A DNA stretch of 64,000 nt from Phytobacter palmae (GTDB lineage Bacteria; Pseudomonadota; Gammaproteobacteria; Enterobacterales; Enterobacteriaceae), in NCBI GenBank assembly GCA_900112785.1, contig FONB01000005.1, positions 186,001-250,000 of the forward strand, in the 5' to 3' direction. The notes under the pieces were generated by a model. The model worked only from the letters and a program-made list of their open reading frames with translations. It made no database searches and was not told the DNA's origin. Both the position numbers and the translations under genes were made by a program. Position 1 is the first letter of the stretch, and each line of letters starts with the position of its first letter. Shown in pieces: positions 26,042 through 33,873 of this stretch.

Positions 26042-27291
26042 GGGAAACGAGCTTACGGGTCGCCCGCCAACTGGATGAAAACTGGCTCAGCCATCTGCTG
26101 GCGCAACTGGCCGAATTTGGCAAGTTAGCGGAGGGCGGCGTGGACCGCCAGGCGTTGAGTGAGGTGGAACTTGATGCACGGGCCTGGCTTATCGAACTCG
26201 CCCGTGAACTCGGTTGTGAAATATACCGTGACGCCGCGGCTAATTTGTTCTTCCGTCGTCCGGGACGATTCGCCGTTTCGCCCGTCGTCACCGGCAGCCA
26301 TATCGATACGCAACCGTCCGGTGGCAATTACGATGGCTGTTACGGTGTGATAGCCGGACTGGTATGCCTGAAAGCCCTCAATGACGCGCAGGTTGTTACT
26401 GAACGCCCGGTCGAAGTGGTTATCTGGACTAACGAAGAGGGCAGCCGCTTTGCGCCGGGGGCTATGGGCTCCAGCGCTTTCGTCGACCCGGAGAAATTAG
26501 CCGCCCATCTTGGCGCGATGAGCGTTGATGGCGTCTTGTTTCGCGATGCGCTGGCGCATCATCAGACGCGCTTTGCGGCAATCCCGTTGCGTCCGGACCG
26601 CGAGATGGCCTGCTTCGTGGAGTTGCATATCGAGCAGGGCCCGGTGCTGGAAAGTCGGAACCTGCCGCTGGCTATCGTTAAAGGCATTCAGGGTGTGCGC
26701 TGGTATCAGGTCACCAGCCATGGGGTATCGGCACACGCCGGGACCACACCGATGACACTGCGCCGTGACGCGATGACCCTGGCCCGACAACAGCTTGTTC
26801 GTATTGAGCAGGCGATGGGCGATGACGCAGATGACGCGTTGCGTCTGACGTTTGGCCGCTGGCAGGTCACGCCGAATGCCATTAACACCATCCCGTCATG
26901 CGTGCGTTTCACCCTCGATTTTCGCCACCCATCGACAGAAAAACTGGCACAGCTCGACAGGCTGATGAGTTCGCTTTCGAGTGAACACGTAACGGTCGAG
27001 CCGCTATTAAATAAAGCGCCGGTCACCTTTGACGCCGGTATCAATCACACTCTGCAAGCGGCCGGAGATGCGCTGGATATCGCGCATACGGCGCTGTTGT
27101 CCGGAGCGTTTCACGACGCCATGTATCTGGCCGAACATTGTCCGACCAGTATGCTTTTTGTCCCAAGCCATCAAGGCATTAGCCATAATCCGGCTGAATA
27201 TACCGATCCTCGCTCACTGGCGGCAGGCGCCCGTACGCTGGCCTGCGCACTGACTGAGCTCTCCCAAACACTCAAAGGAGTTACATCATGA
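26038..27291 (+). CDS. M20-family amidohydrolase (allantoate amidohydrolase / N-carbamoyl-amino acid hydrolase type)
   Basis: A 417-aa zinc or manganese amidohydrolase. Metal ligands are visible as His and Asp in TGSHIDTQPSGGNYDGCYG near 82-105, Glu in TNEEGSRFAPG near 130, His in ELHIEQGPVLE near 192 and His in HQGISHNPAEY near 382. This set is shared by allantoate amidohydrolases, beta-ureidopropionases and L-carbamoylases, which hydrolyse ureido groups to free amino acids plus CO2 and NH3. Coupled to the importer by an ATGA overlap, it probably acts on the imported substrate. Its exact substrate is not decided by sequence. Confidence 0.88.
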   Translation: MRETSLRVARQLDENWLSHLLAQLAEFGKLAEGGVDRQALSEVELDARAWLIELARELGCEIYRDAAANLFFRRPGRFAVSPVVTGSHIDTQPSGGNYDGCYGVIAGLVCLKALNDAQVVTERPVEVVIWTNEEGSRFAPGAMGSSAFVDPEKLAAHLGAMSVDGVLFRDALAHHQTRFAAIPLRPDREMACFVELHIEQGPVLESRNLPLAIVKGIQGVRWYQVTSHGVSAHAGTTPMTLRRDAMTLARQQLVRIEQAMGDDADDALRLTFGRWQVTPNAINTIPSCVRFTLDFRHPSTEKLAQLDRLMSSLSSEHVTVEPLLNKAPVTFDAGINHTLQAAGDALDIAHTALLSGAFHDAMYLAEHCPTSMLFVPSHQGISHNPAEYTDPRSLAAGARTLACALTELSQTLKGVTS

Positions 27292-27989
27292 CTGCAACTG
27301 CACACTACCCGGCCTGCTGCGAGAAAGATAATGGCGACGCACTGGGGATCAACCCGACGGCAACCTCCCCAATTTCACCCGATGGCGCGCCGGTGTTAAA
27401 TGAGCTGTATACCATCCCGCCACGCTGTGGAAGCGCTGTTTTACTGAAAAAAGGGCAGGTGATCAAAGTCATCAATACCCCAGGCAGCCAGGTGTGCGAT
27501 ACATGGTTTTTTAACAGCAGCGATCTGAGCGAATTTGCCTCTATGGAGCATACCCGTGCCTTTATCGACAAAATCATTCCGCAGCCGGGTGATGTACTGG
27601 TAACCAATCAGCGTCGCGCCATCGCCACGCTGCTCACTGATACCTCGCCGGGTGTGCATGACACGCTGATTGCCGCCTGCGATCTCTACCGTTATACCAA
27701 CATGGGGATTACGGAGTATCACGACAGTTGCGCCGATAATATGCGTATGGCGCTCAATGCGATTGGTCTGCGCGCCCGCGAAGTGCCGCAACCGCTCAAT
27801 TTATGGATGAACACGCCAGTAAACCCGGATTATTCCATTTCCTGGTTGCCCACCGTCAGCAAAGCAGGTGATTATGTAGAGATTCGTGCCGAGCTGGATT
27901 GCGTGGTTGTCATGTCCGCCTGTCCACAGGACATCGTGCCAATTAACGGCTGCTCACCGAAAGAGATCCAGTTCGTCGTAGTGGGATGA
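27288..27989 (+). CDS. DUF1989 (urea carboxylase-associated) family protein
   Basis: A 233-aa protein with the family features IPPRCGSAVLLKKGQVIKVI near 42, CDTWFFNSSDLSEFASMEHTR near 68-90 and NLWMNTPVNPDYSISW near 168, with Cys residues in CDLYRY, HDSCADNM and SACPQ suited to metal or catalysis. DUF1989 proteins include carboxyguanidine deiminases and partners of urea and guanidine carboxylases, so nitrogen-rich C-N chemistry is the expectation. It overlaps the amidohydrolase by four bases. No carboxylase is in the window. A 13-bp tandem repeat spans its stop codon. Confidence 0.85.
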   Translation: MTATAHYPACCEKDNGDALGINPTATSPISPDGAPVLNELYTIPPRCGSAVLLKKGQVIKVINTPGSQVCDTWFFNSSDLSEFASMEHTRAFIDKIIPQPGDVLVTNQRRAIATLLTDTSPGVHDTLIAACDLYRYTNMGITEYHDSCADNMRMALNAIGLRAREVPQPLNLWMNTPVNPDYSISWLPTVSKAGDYVEIRAELDCVVVMSACPQDIVPINGCSPKEIQFVVVG

Positions 27990-28005
27990 TTTAGTGGGAT
28001 GATTT
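27980..28005 (+). repeat. 13-bp tandem duplication across the DUF1989 stop codon
   Basis: TAGTGGGATGATT occurs twice head to tail (27980-27992, 27993-28005). The first copy includes the stop TGA (27987-27989), the second repeats the same stop. It looks like a recent slippage or replication duplication. Confidence 0.85.
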
Positions 28006-28010
28006 TTCTT

Positions 28011-28039
28011 GCCAGGCCTGCATAACGCAGCCCTGGCAG
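28011..28039 (+). terminator. Hairpin between DUF1989 and the regulator gene
   Basis: TGCCAGG and CCTGGCA enclose CTGC and GCAG, forming a stem of eleven pairs with one mismatch and a 5-base loop. No T run follows on the plus strand. It may be a weak terminator or RNA-processing site separating regulator expression from the enzymes. Confidence 0.5.
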
Positions 28040-28058
28040 ACTTTAATGAAGCAGACAG

Positions 28059-28646
28059 ATGAAAAAAAACGCTGACAACAAATCTACCGGAACACCGCTC
28101 GGCATGCGACTGCGCCACGCCCGTCTGGTGCAGGAAATGACCCTCAAGCAGCTTGCGCAAAAAGTTGAATGTTCGGAAAGTCTGTTATCCAAACTGGAAA
28201 ATGACGCCGCTTCGCCGTCGCTGGCGATGTTGCACCGTCTGGCTAAAGCGCTGGAGACCAGTATTGCCGATCTGATGGCCGATGACTGGACGGCCGACCA
28301 GCCCGTACTTAAACCTGAACAGCGAAACCGTAAGCGCTTTCTGCAACGCAGTAAAAAAGGGGGTATCGAGCTGGAGAACCTGACCTGGCATCACAAAGGC
28401 GGTTTGCTACAGGGCAACATTCACATTATCGAGCCGGGCGTCGCCAGTGATGGCCTGATTGAACACCATGGTGAAGAGATGGGTTATGTACTGGAAGGTG
28501 AACTGGAACTGCGCCTGGGAGACGATGTCTGGACCCTGGAGCAGGGGGATTCTTTCTATTTTCCGAGCCAGATCCCGCATGGTTACCGCAATATCGGTAC
28601 CGTGGTCGCCAGAGTGCTGTGGGTGAACACTCCGGTCACATTCTGA
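28059..28646 (+). CDS. XRE-family regulator with C-terminal cupin
   Basis: A 195-aa repressor-like protein. The XRE HTH spans about 18-70 (RLRHARLVQEMTLKQLAQKV then CSESLLSKLEND), and a cupin domain spans about 120-190 (HHGEEMGYVLEGELELRLGD, GDSFYFPSQIPHGYRN). This HTH-cupin design (PuuR-like) senses small metabolites and often controls amine and amino acid catabolism. It lies at the end of the importer/amidohydrolase unit and probably controls it. Confidence 0.9.
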   Translation: MKKNADNKSTGTPLGMRLRHARLVQEMTLKQLAQKVECSESLLSKLENDAASPSLAMLHRLAKALETSIADLMADDWTADQPVLKPEQRNRKRFLQRSKKGGIELENLTWHHKGGLLQGNIHIIEPGVASDGLIEHHGEEMGYVLEGELELRLGDDVWTLEQGDSFYFPSQIPHGYRNIGTVVARVLWVNTPVTF

Positions 28647-28678
28647 TCGCGCTATAAGACGAAAAAAATAAGGCGAAA

Positions 28679-28700
28679 AAACCACGCCGCAGCGTGGTTT
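28679..28700. terminator. Bidirectional terminator between regulator and GAPDH genes
   Basis: AAACCACGC pairs perfectly with GCGTGGTTT over nine bases with a 4-base loop; the preceding A tract and following T run serve both strands. Confidence 0.75.
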
Positions 28701-28717
28701 CGTTCAGGCAGGTGATA

Positions 28718-29728
28718 TTACAGACCACGCTGTGCCATTTTCTTCGCAAGGTCGACCAGACGGTTGGAAAAGCCCCACTCGTTATCATACCAGGCAAGAA
28801 TTTTCACCAGATTACCGCCAATCACCAGTGTCGAGAGGCCATCGATAATGGATGAGCGCGGGTCGCCCTGGTAATCGCTGGAGACCAGCGGTTCGTCGCT
28901 GTAACCCAGAATGCCTTTCAGCGGACCTGCTTCTGCTGCGTGGCGGAACGCCGCATTGACTTCGTCTACCGTCACATCTCGTTTTAAGGTTACGGTCAGG
29001 TCGACAATCGACACCACCGGGACAGGCACACGTAAGGAGTAACCGGTGAGGCGTCCATCCAGTTCCGGGATCACTTTCCCCAGTGCTTTAGCCGCTCCGC
29101 TTGAATACGGCACGATGGAAAGCGCCGCCGCTCGCGCCCCGCGCAGATCTTTTTCTGGCTGATCGTGCAAGGCCTGGCTGTTGGTGTAGGCATGCGTGGT
29201 ATTCATCAGGCCGTGTTCAATACCGAAATTCTGATGCAACACCTGGGCGGCAGGTGCCAGACCATTAGTGGTGCAGCTACCATTACTCACAACGAAGTGG
29301 CGGGCGGGGTCGTACTGCTGGTCATTAACCCCCAGCACAATGGTCAGGTCATCGTTTTTACCCGGTGCGGAGATGATTACGCGTTTCGCGCCGCCGCTGC
29401 TGATATGTACCGCCGCTTTTTCGCGATCGGTAAAGAAACCAGTGGCTTCAATCACAATGTCGACGCCAACGTCACGCCACGGAATATTGGCCGGATCGCG
29501 CTCGCTAAAGACCCGTACGGCCTGACCGTCGACAATCAACTGGCCTTCGCCTGCTTCAACGGGAACGGGGAGCGTGCCGAGTAGTGAATCGTGTTTTAAC
29601 AGATGCGCCAGCGTTTTGCTGTCCGTCAAATCGTTGATCGCCACAATCTGAATCTCTTTATCACCCAGAGCAGCACGCAAAACGTTGCGACCAATCCTGC
29701 CAAAACCGTTAATACCGACCTTAACCAT
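28718..29728 (-). CDS. gap: Type I glyceraldehyde-3-phosphate dehydrogenase (paralogue)
   Basis: A 336-aa enzyme oxidising glyceraldehyde-3-phosphate to 1,3-bisphosphoglycerate. Seen are the Rossmann start MVKVGINGFGRIGRN, the NAD-preferring Asp in AINDLTD near 33, the catalytic segment SNGSCTTNGLAP near 146-157 with catalytic Cys and the later His in LMNTTHAYTNSQ near 178, and the C-terminal WYDNEWGFSNR. The common form has SNASCTTNCLAP; here Ala is Gly and the second Cys is Gly. It is probably a second GAPDH beside the main gapA elsewhere. AAGGAGTTCATC precedes the ATG. The divergent DJ-1/AraC gene is on the same strand upstream, not divergent. Confidence 0.92.
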   Translation of the reverse strand: MVKVGINGFGRIGRNVLRAALGDKEIQIVAINDLTDSKTLAHLLKHDSLLGTLPVPVEAGEGQLIVDGQAVRVFSERDPANIPWRDVGVDIVIEATGFFTDREKAAVHISSGGAKRVIISAPGKNDDLTIVLGVNDQQYDPARHFVVSNGSCTTNGLAPAAQVLHQNFGIEHGLMNTTHAYTNSQALHDQPEKDLRGARAAALSIVPYSSGAAKALGKVIPELDGRLTGYSLRVPVPVVSIVDLTVTLKRDVTVDEVNAAFRHAAEAGPLKGILGYSDEPLVSSDYQGDPRSSIIDGLSTLVIGGNLVKILAWYDNEWGFSNRLVDLAKKMAQRGL

Positions 29729-29807
29729 GATGAACTCCTTCTTATCCGATGTCTGACCTCACTGTAGGTCGGCGGCGGTTTGGCGTAAATGACAAATAAG
29801 GATCACT

Positions 29808-30788
29808 TTACGCCATTTTGCGGCAATGGAAGCGCTGGCGATATTCTCCGGGGGTAAGGTGCAACTGACGTTCGAAAATCCGCCGTAAATTGATACTGCT
29901 GCCAAAGCCGGTCTCAGCGGCAATCTTTTCCAGCGTCTCGTTGGTTTGCTCCAGCCGGTTACGCGCTGCGCCAAGGCGTGCTTCGGCGACGTACCGTGCC
30001 GGTGAGGCACCCGTTTCGCGGGTGAAGACACGGGTAAAATTGCGCGGACTCATCGCCGCCCGTTCTGCCAGCTTGTCGACGGACAAATCCTCATCCAGAT
30101 GCTCAAGGATCCAGGTTTGCAGGTCACGGATGGGGCCAACGCGAGTGGCCTGCTGCAAATTGTAACGGCTGAACTGGAGCTGGCTGCCAGGGCGGCGCAG
30201 ATACATCACCATATTCTGGGCGACTTCCAGCGCGAGGCTAAAGCCATAATCGTCTTCAACCAGCGCAAGCGTCAGATCAAAGCCCGAACTGACGCCGCCG
30301 GAAGTCCAGACAGAGCCATCCTGAACATACAGAGGACCTGCTTCGAGGGTGATCTCAGGAAAGCGCGCCTGCATGGTTTCCAGCAGTCGCCAGTGGGTGG
30401 TTGCTCTTCGTCCATTGAGCAGCCCGGCTTCGGCCAGCAACATCGCGCCACCGCAAATGGAGACCACGCGTCGCGCATGGGGTGCGGCAAGGCGTAGCCA
30501 GTCGACCACCGCCGTGCCTTCGTATTCATCCTCGCCGCGTCCGGTAATCATGACGGTATCCCACGACTCTCGCGGGTCAATTTCATGCAAACGGCTATCG
30601 GCGAGCAGGTTCAACCCGGATTGACCATGGATGACCTGGTGCGGTTGGGTGGTGGCGAGAGTAAAGCGGTAACGCGGCTGTGAGAGGCCTTCTACATGCA
30701 GACGATTAGCCTGCATCAGAATGTCGGCGATACCGGCGGCTTCAAACAGCATGCCGCCATCAGGAACAATTATCAGGAATGTCTTCAT
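29808..30788 (-). CDS. GlxA-type transcriptional regulator (DJ-1/PfpI domain plus AraC HTH)
   Basis: A 326-aa regulator with an N-terminal DJ-1/PfpI-like domain (about 1-190; the nucleophile elbow reads VVSICGGAMLLAEAGLL, with a Cys) and a C-terminal AraC HTH (about 225-320; SVDKLAERAAMSPRNFTRVF and ETGFGSSINLRRIF). It is the closest upstream gene to the GAPDH paralogue on the same strand (79 bases), so it may control it. The ligand is unknown. Confidence 0.9.
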   Translation of the reverse strand: MKTFLIIVPDGGMLFEAAGIADILMQANRLHVEGLSQPRYRFTLATTQPHQVIHGQSGLNLLADSRLHEIDPRESWDTVMITGRGEDEYEGTAVVDWLRLAAPHARRVVSICGGAMLLAEAGLLNGRRATTHWRLLETMQARFPEITLEAGPLYVQDGSVWTSGGVSSGFDLTLALVEDDYGFSLALEVAQNMVMYLRRPGSQLQFSRYNLQQATRVGPIRDLQTWILEHLDEDLSVDKLAERAAMSPRNFTRVFTRETGASPARYVAEARLGAARNRLEQTNETLEKIAAETGFGSSINLRRIFERQLHLTPGEYRQRFHCRKMA

Positions 30789-30958
30789 GTCCTGAAAAGT
30801 ACACTCATTACAATTTAAGTCAATATTAAGAGAGAAAATGCAGCAACGGTTCTGGCGCCAGAAGACCGCGTTTTGATATGCGGAATCTATTCTGTGGCCC
30901 TACTTACGCTGCGTTTCTCTTCCACATTCTAATGAGATCCTGCAATGAGCAATATTAC

Positions 30959-30984
30959 CAACAAGGGGGAAATCCCCCTTGTTG
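30959..30984. terminator. Strong hairpin after the YciI gene
   Basis: CAACAAGGGGG and CCCCCTTGTTG form a perfect 11-bp stem with a 4-base loop, five bases from the YciI stop codon. It probably ends the YciI-azoreductase-hydrolase unit on the minus strand. The rest of the 200-base gap to the regulator has no credible gene. Confidence 0.7.
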
Positions 30985-30989
30985 TTTGA

Positions 30990-31298
30990 CTACACTATTT
31001 TTGCATTTATTGCCCATTGCTGAGGAAATACCTTTGAACAGAGCATGGGCTCGATACCACGAACATCCAGACTGACTTTTTGATGTATTACAAACGGGTC
31101 TTGCGCCAGATAAGCGTGAACATCATCTTCATTGTCACAGTGAAAAAGAATATAGCCTCCGGTACCGCTTTTGAGTGGCCCGGCCAGGATCACACCGGCT
31201 TTATCAATACCATCAATCAGCCACTTTTTATGTGCATCCAGATGAGTGCCCAACTCTGATTCAGAGCATAAATAAGATAGCGTTACGGCATATAACAT
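30990..31298 (-). CDS. YciI family protein
   Basis: A 102-aa ferredoxin-like fold protein starting MLYAVTLSYLCSESELGTHL and with the family motif AHKKWLIDGIDKAGVILAGPL near 22-42 and DPFVIHQKV near 68. YciI proteins are dimers of uncertain, perhaps dehydrochlorinase-like, activity with a conserved His/Asp pair. 12 bases downstream of the azoreductase, so likely co-transcribed. Confidence 0.8.
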   Translation of the reverse strand: MLYAVTLSYLCSESELGTHLDAHKKWLIDGIDKAGVILAGPLKSGTGGYILFHCDNEDDVHAYLAQDPFVIHQKVSLDVRGIEPMLCSKVFPQQWAINAKIV

Positions 31299-31310
31299 AA
31301 TGTGCTCCGG

Positions 31311-31934
31311 TTAGTTAATAATATTGTTAATAAGTTGAGGGATAGTATTCAGCGCTCGCGTTATTTCCCGTTGTTTAATATCTTCACCTTTTGACACCCC
31401 CTCGGCCCGAAGAAATTCCATTCTGGTGATACCTAAAAAAGTAAAGAAATTGCGCAAATACTGTTCCTGAAAATCCATTTCTGTCAGCGGTGTGTTGTGA
31501 TAAAAACTGCCTCTTGCGGAAACAATTACCACCGTTTTTCCTGCCGCAAGCCCCACCGGACCGCTTGCCGTATAGTGAAATGTTTTACCAGGCTGTGCAA
31601 TTCTGTCTAACCACGCTTTAAGCTGGCTGGCGACCGTAAAATTATACATTGGGGCACCGATAACAATAATATCGCTACTCAGAAATTCGCTGACTAAACG
31701 ATCGGAAAGGGCATATTCATTTGCCCATTCCGGCACCGCTTCTCCGCCAGGTACTGCTCTGAATCCGGCAGCAATATCGCCCGTTAAATGATGTATTTCA
31801 TCTTTTACCACATCGCGATAAATAATATTTTCACACTGTCCGGTTTCCGTTAGCGCCTTTACAACGGCATTAGATAACTGGCGGGAAACTGAATTTCCCG
31901 ACGCGACACTGGAATCAATATGTAGGATTTTCAT
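31311..31934 (-). CDS. FMN-dependent NADH-azoreductase (AzoR family)
   Basis: A 207-aa flavodoxin-like quinone/azo reductase. Visible are the FMN phosphate loop SSVASGNSVSRQLS at the N-terminus, APMYNFTVASQLKAWLD near 95-111, and the SARGSFY loop near 140. It reduces quinones or azo compounds by two electrons using NADH, giving protection against electrophiles. The E. coli AzoR is about 201 aa. Lies in an apparent unit with a periplasmic hydrolase (upstream) and YciI (downstream). Confidence 0.88.
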   Translation of the reverse strand: MKILHIDSSVASGNSVSRQLSNAVVKALTETGQCENIIYRDVVKDEIHHLTGDIAAGFRAVPGGEAVPEWANEYALSDRLVSEFLSSDIIVIGAPMYNFTVASQLKAWLDRIAQPGKTFHYTASGPVGLAAGKTVVIVSARGSFYHNTPLTEMDFQEQYLRNFFTFLGITRMEFLRAEGVSKGEDIKQREITRALNTIPQLINNIIN

Positions 31935-31955
31935 GATAAATACGCCTGTGTAATG

Positions 31956-32726
31956 TCACTGTTTAATGTTGTGTGCTGCTTTATCAATAAGCGCCGCAAC
32001 GTCCTCAGGGTGCGATACCATTGACATATGACTTGACGGGATACGAGTGATAGTTGCGCCAGCTTTCCGGGCTAATAAGTTTTGTACGGTGGGTTTAAGC
32101 GCATTGTCATTTTCAGTTAATAAGTACCACGATGGCTTATTATGCCAGGCGGCCTGGTTAACTTTTTCATTGAAGGCTTTCGCCGCAATAGGTTGCTGTG
32201 CTGCGGCAAGTAAACGTGCCTGATGCCAGGGGAGATCATTTGCCATCACTTTATGGAACATTTCCGGGTTATCAAGCCAAATCAAACCATTTTTATCGGC
32301 CTGCATCCCATCCATGGGTTGATCAAGGCGGTTAAGGGTGTCGGTTACGGATTCACCGCTGTCGGGCGCCAGTGCCGACAGATAGACAAGTCCTTTCACA
32401 TTTTCCGCGTTACCGGCCTGAGTAATCACGGCGCCTCCCCAGGAGTGCCCAACAAGCAGTACGTCTCCATGTTGTCGTTGCAGAACGCGCTCCGTTGCCG
32501 CCACATCGTCCTTAAGCGAGGTTAACGGATTTTGCACCGCCGTAACGGTATAACCTTTAGCCTGCAGAAGCGCAGTTACCGCAGACCAGCTCGAACCATC
32601 GGCAAATGCGCCATGAACCAGAACGATGTTTTTGATATTTTGCTCCCGCGCATCAGCGCTTATTGTGAAAACGAGGCAGAGCAGTAACGACGCGAGCAGC
32701 ATGATTTTATTGCAGATAAAAGACAT
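31956..32726 (-). CDS. Exported alpha/beta-hydrolase
   Basis: About 256 aa after choosing the ATG at 32726, which gives a signal peptide (MSFICNKIMLLASLLLCLVF to about residue 26); the longer frame from 32801 lacks a good ribosome site. The fold shows LVHGAFADGSSW near 37, the nucleophile elbow GHSWGG near 95 and the late His in PSSHMSMVSHPED. It resembles haloperoxidase/esterase-type small hydrolases. Divergent to a GlxA-type regulator gene that probably controls it and azoR. Confidence 0.83.
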   Translation of the reverse strand: MSFICNKIMLLASLLLCLVFTISADAREQNIKNIVLVHGAFADGSSWSAVTALLQAKGYTVTAVQNPLTSLKDDVAATERVLQRQHGDVLLVGHSWGGAVITQAGNAENVKGLVYLSALAPDSGESVTDTLNRLDQPMDGMQADKNGLIWLDNPEMFHKVMANDLPWHQARLLAAAQQPIAAKAFNEKVNQAAWHNKPSWYLLTENDNALKPTVQNLLARKAGATITRIPSSHMSMVSHPEDVAALIDKAAHNIKQ

Positions 32727-32852
32727 AACTGGGTATTCCTGATCCGCATGAATAACGTTTAAAGAGTGTAACGCTACGCCGAGAACGCTATTAAGTGTCA
32801 TTAATGACAGGTATCATGCAAAATCGGACATTATGGTGAGCAGGCTTTGATT

Positions 32853-33860
32853 ATGCGAATTGCGTTACTCGCGGTGCCGGGAAGTATGAAATCGGCTCTT
32901 TCCGGGTTGTCAGATATGTTCTGGCTGGCAAATCAGGTGGCAGGGCAAAATTCGGCGCTTAGTCATCATGATTCTGGTAATGAACCTGTTTTTAGCGCGC
33001 AGATCGTCACGGCTGACGGTCATCCGGTCATCGACGCGCAGGGCAGACCGATTGAAAGTGAAGGATCATTTGAGGACGATAAATTTTCCCTGATTATTGC
33101 CAGCGGCATGCGTCTTGATGAAGAAAAATATCCGCTTTCAAGAGAAGCAATCACTGATGCGGCGCGGTGGGTGAAAACACAATATCAGCAGGGATGTGCG
33201 GTCGCCGGCGCTTGTGCTGGTGGCTTTGTTCTGGCGGAAGCAGGGCTGTTAAACGGACGGATGTGCGCCACGACATGGTGGTTATTTCACACGTTCCGGG
33301 AACGATATCCGCTAACAAAGCCCGTCTGGGGGAAAGCGCTGGTGGAAGATCGAAATGTCGTTACTACCGGTGGGCCACTTTCCTGGGTTGATCTGGCGAT
33401 ACACATTGTCCGGCGGTACGCGGGGGATGAGATTGCAAAACTGACCGCTGATATGGCCGTTGCTGATAGCCAGCCACTCTCCCAACAACTTTATGCACCC
33501 GCTGGTTTTCTTAATTCGCGCCATCCGTTACTCATCAAAGCCGAACATCTGGTGCGCTTTCAGGATCTGTCGATTACGGTCGAGCAACTTGCCGCATCGC
33601 TAAATATGACCACCAGAACCCTCAATCGAAAAATGACAGAACTCACGCAGGAAAGCCCAAAAAACTTTATAACGCGTGTGCGCATTGAGACGGCGGCTAT
33701 GCTGCTGGAAAATCGCGGTAAAACGATTTCTCAGGTAGCAAGTGAGTGCGGATATCACGATGAAACGGCATTCCGGCGTGCATTCCATTCCGTGATGGGC
33801 ATGTCACCGGGGATGTACAAAGAGTGGGTGAAAAACAGATCCCGTTCAGAAACAGGCTAA
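32853..33860 (+). CDS. GlxA-type transcriptional regulator (DJ-1/PfpI domain plus AraC HTH)
   Basis: A 335-aa regulator with DJ-1/PfpI-like domain (nucleophile segment AVAGACAGGFVLAEAGLL near 115) and AraC HTH at the C-terminus (SITVEQLAASLNMTTRTLNR, ASECGYHDETAFRRAF, MSPGMYK). The ATG at 32853 is preferred over a TTG two codons earlier. It diverges from the hydrolase-azoR-YciI unit and is its likely regulator, perhaps sensing reactive electrophiles; that is inference. Confidence 0.88.
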   Translation: MRIALLAVPGSMKSALSGLSDMFWLANQVAGQNSALSHHDSGNEPVFSAQIVTADGHPVIDAQGRPIESEGSFEDDKFSLIIASGMRLDEEKYPLSREAITDAARWVKTQYQQGCAVAGACAGGFVLAEAGLLNGRMCATTWWLFHTFRERYPLTKPVWGKALVEDRNVVTTGGPLSWVDLAIHIVRRYAGDEIAKLTADMAVADSQPLSQQLYAPAGFLNSRHPLLIKAEHLVRFQDLSITVEQLAASLNMTTRTLNRKMTELTQESPKNFITRVRIETAAMLLENRGKTISQVASECGYHDETAFRRAFHSVMGMSPGMYKEWVKNRSRSETG

Positions 33861-33873
33861 GAGAGAAAGGGGT

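Noticed and set aside
30878-31075. 65-codon frame on the plus strand
   Set aside because: It runs through the terminator hairpin and into the antisense of the YciI gene.
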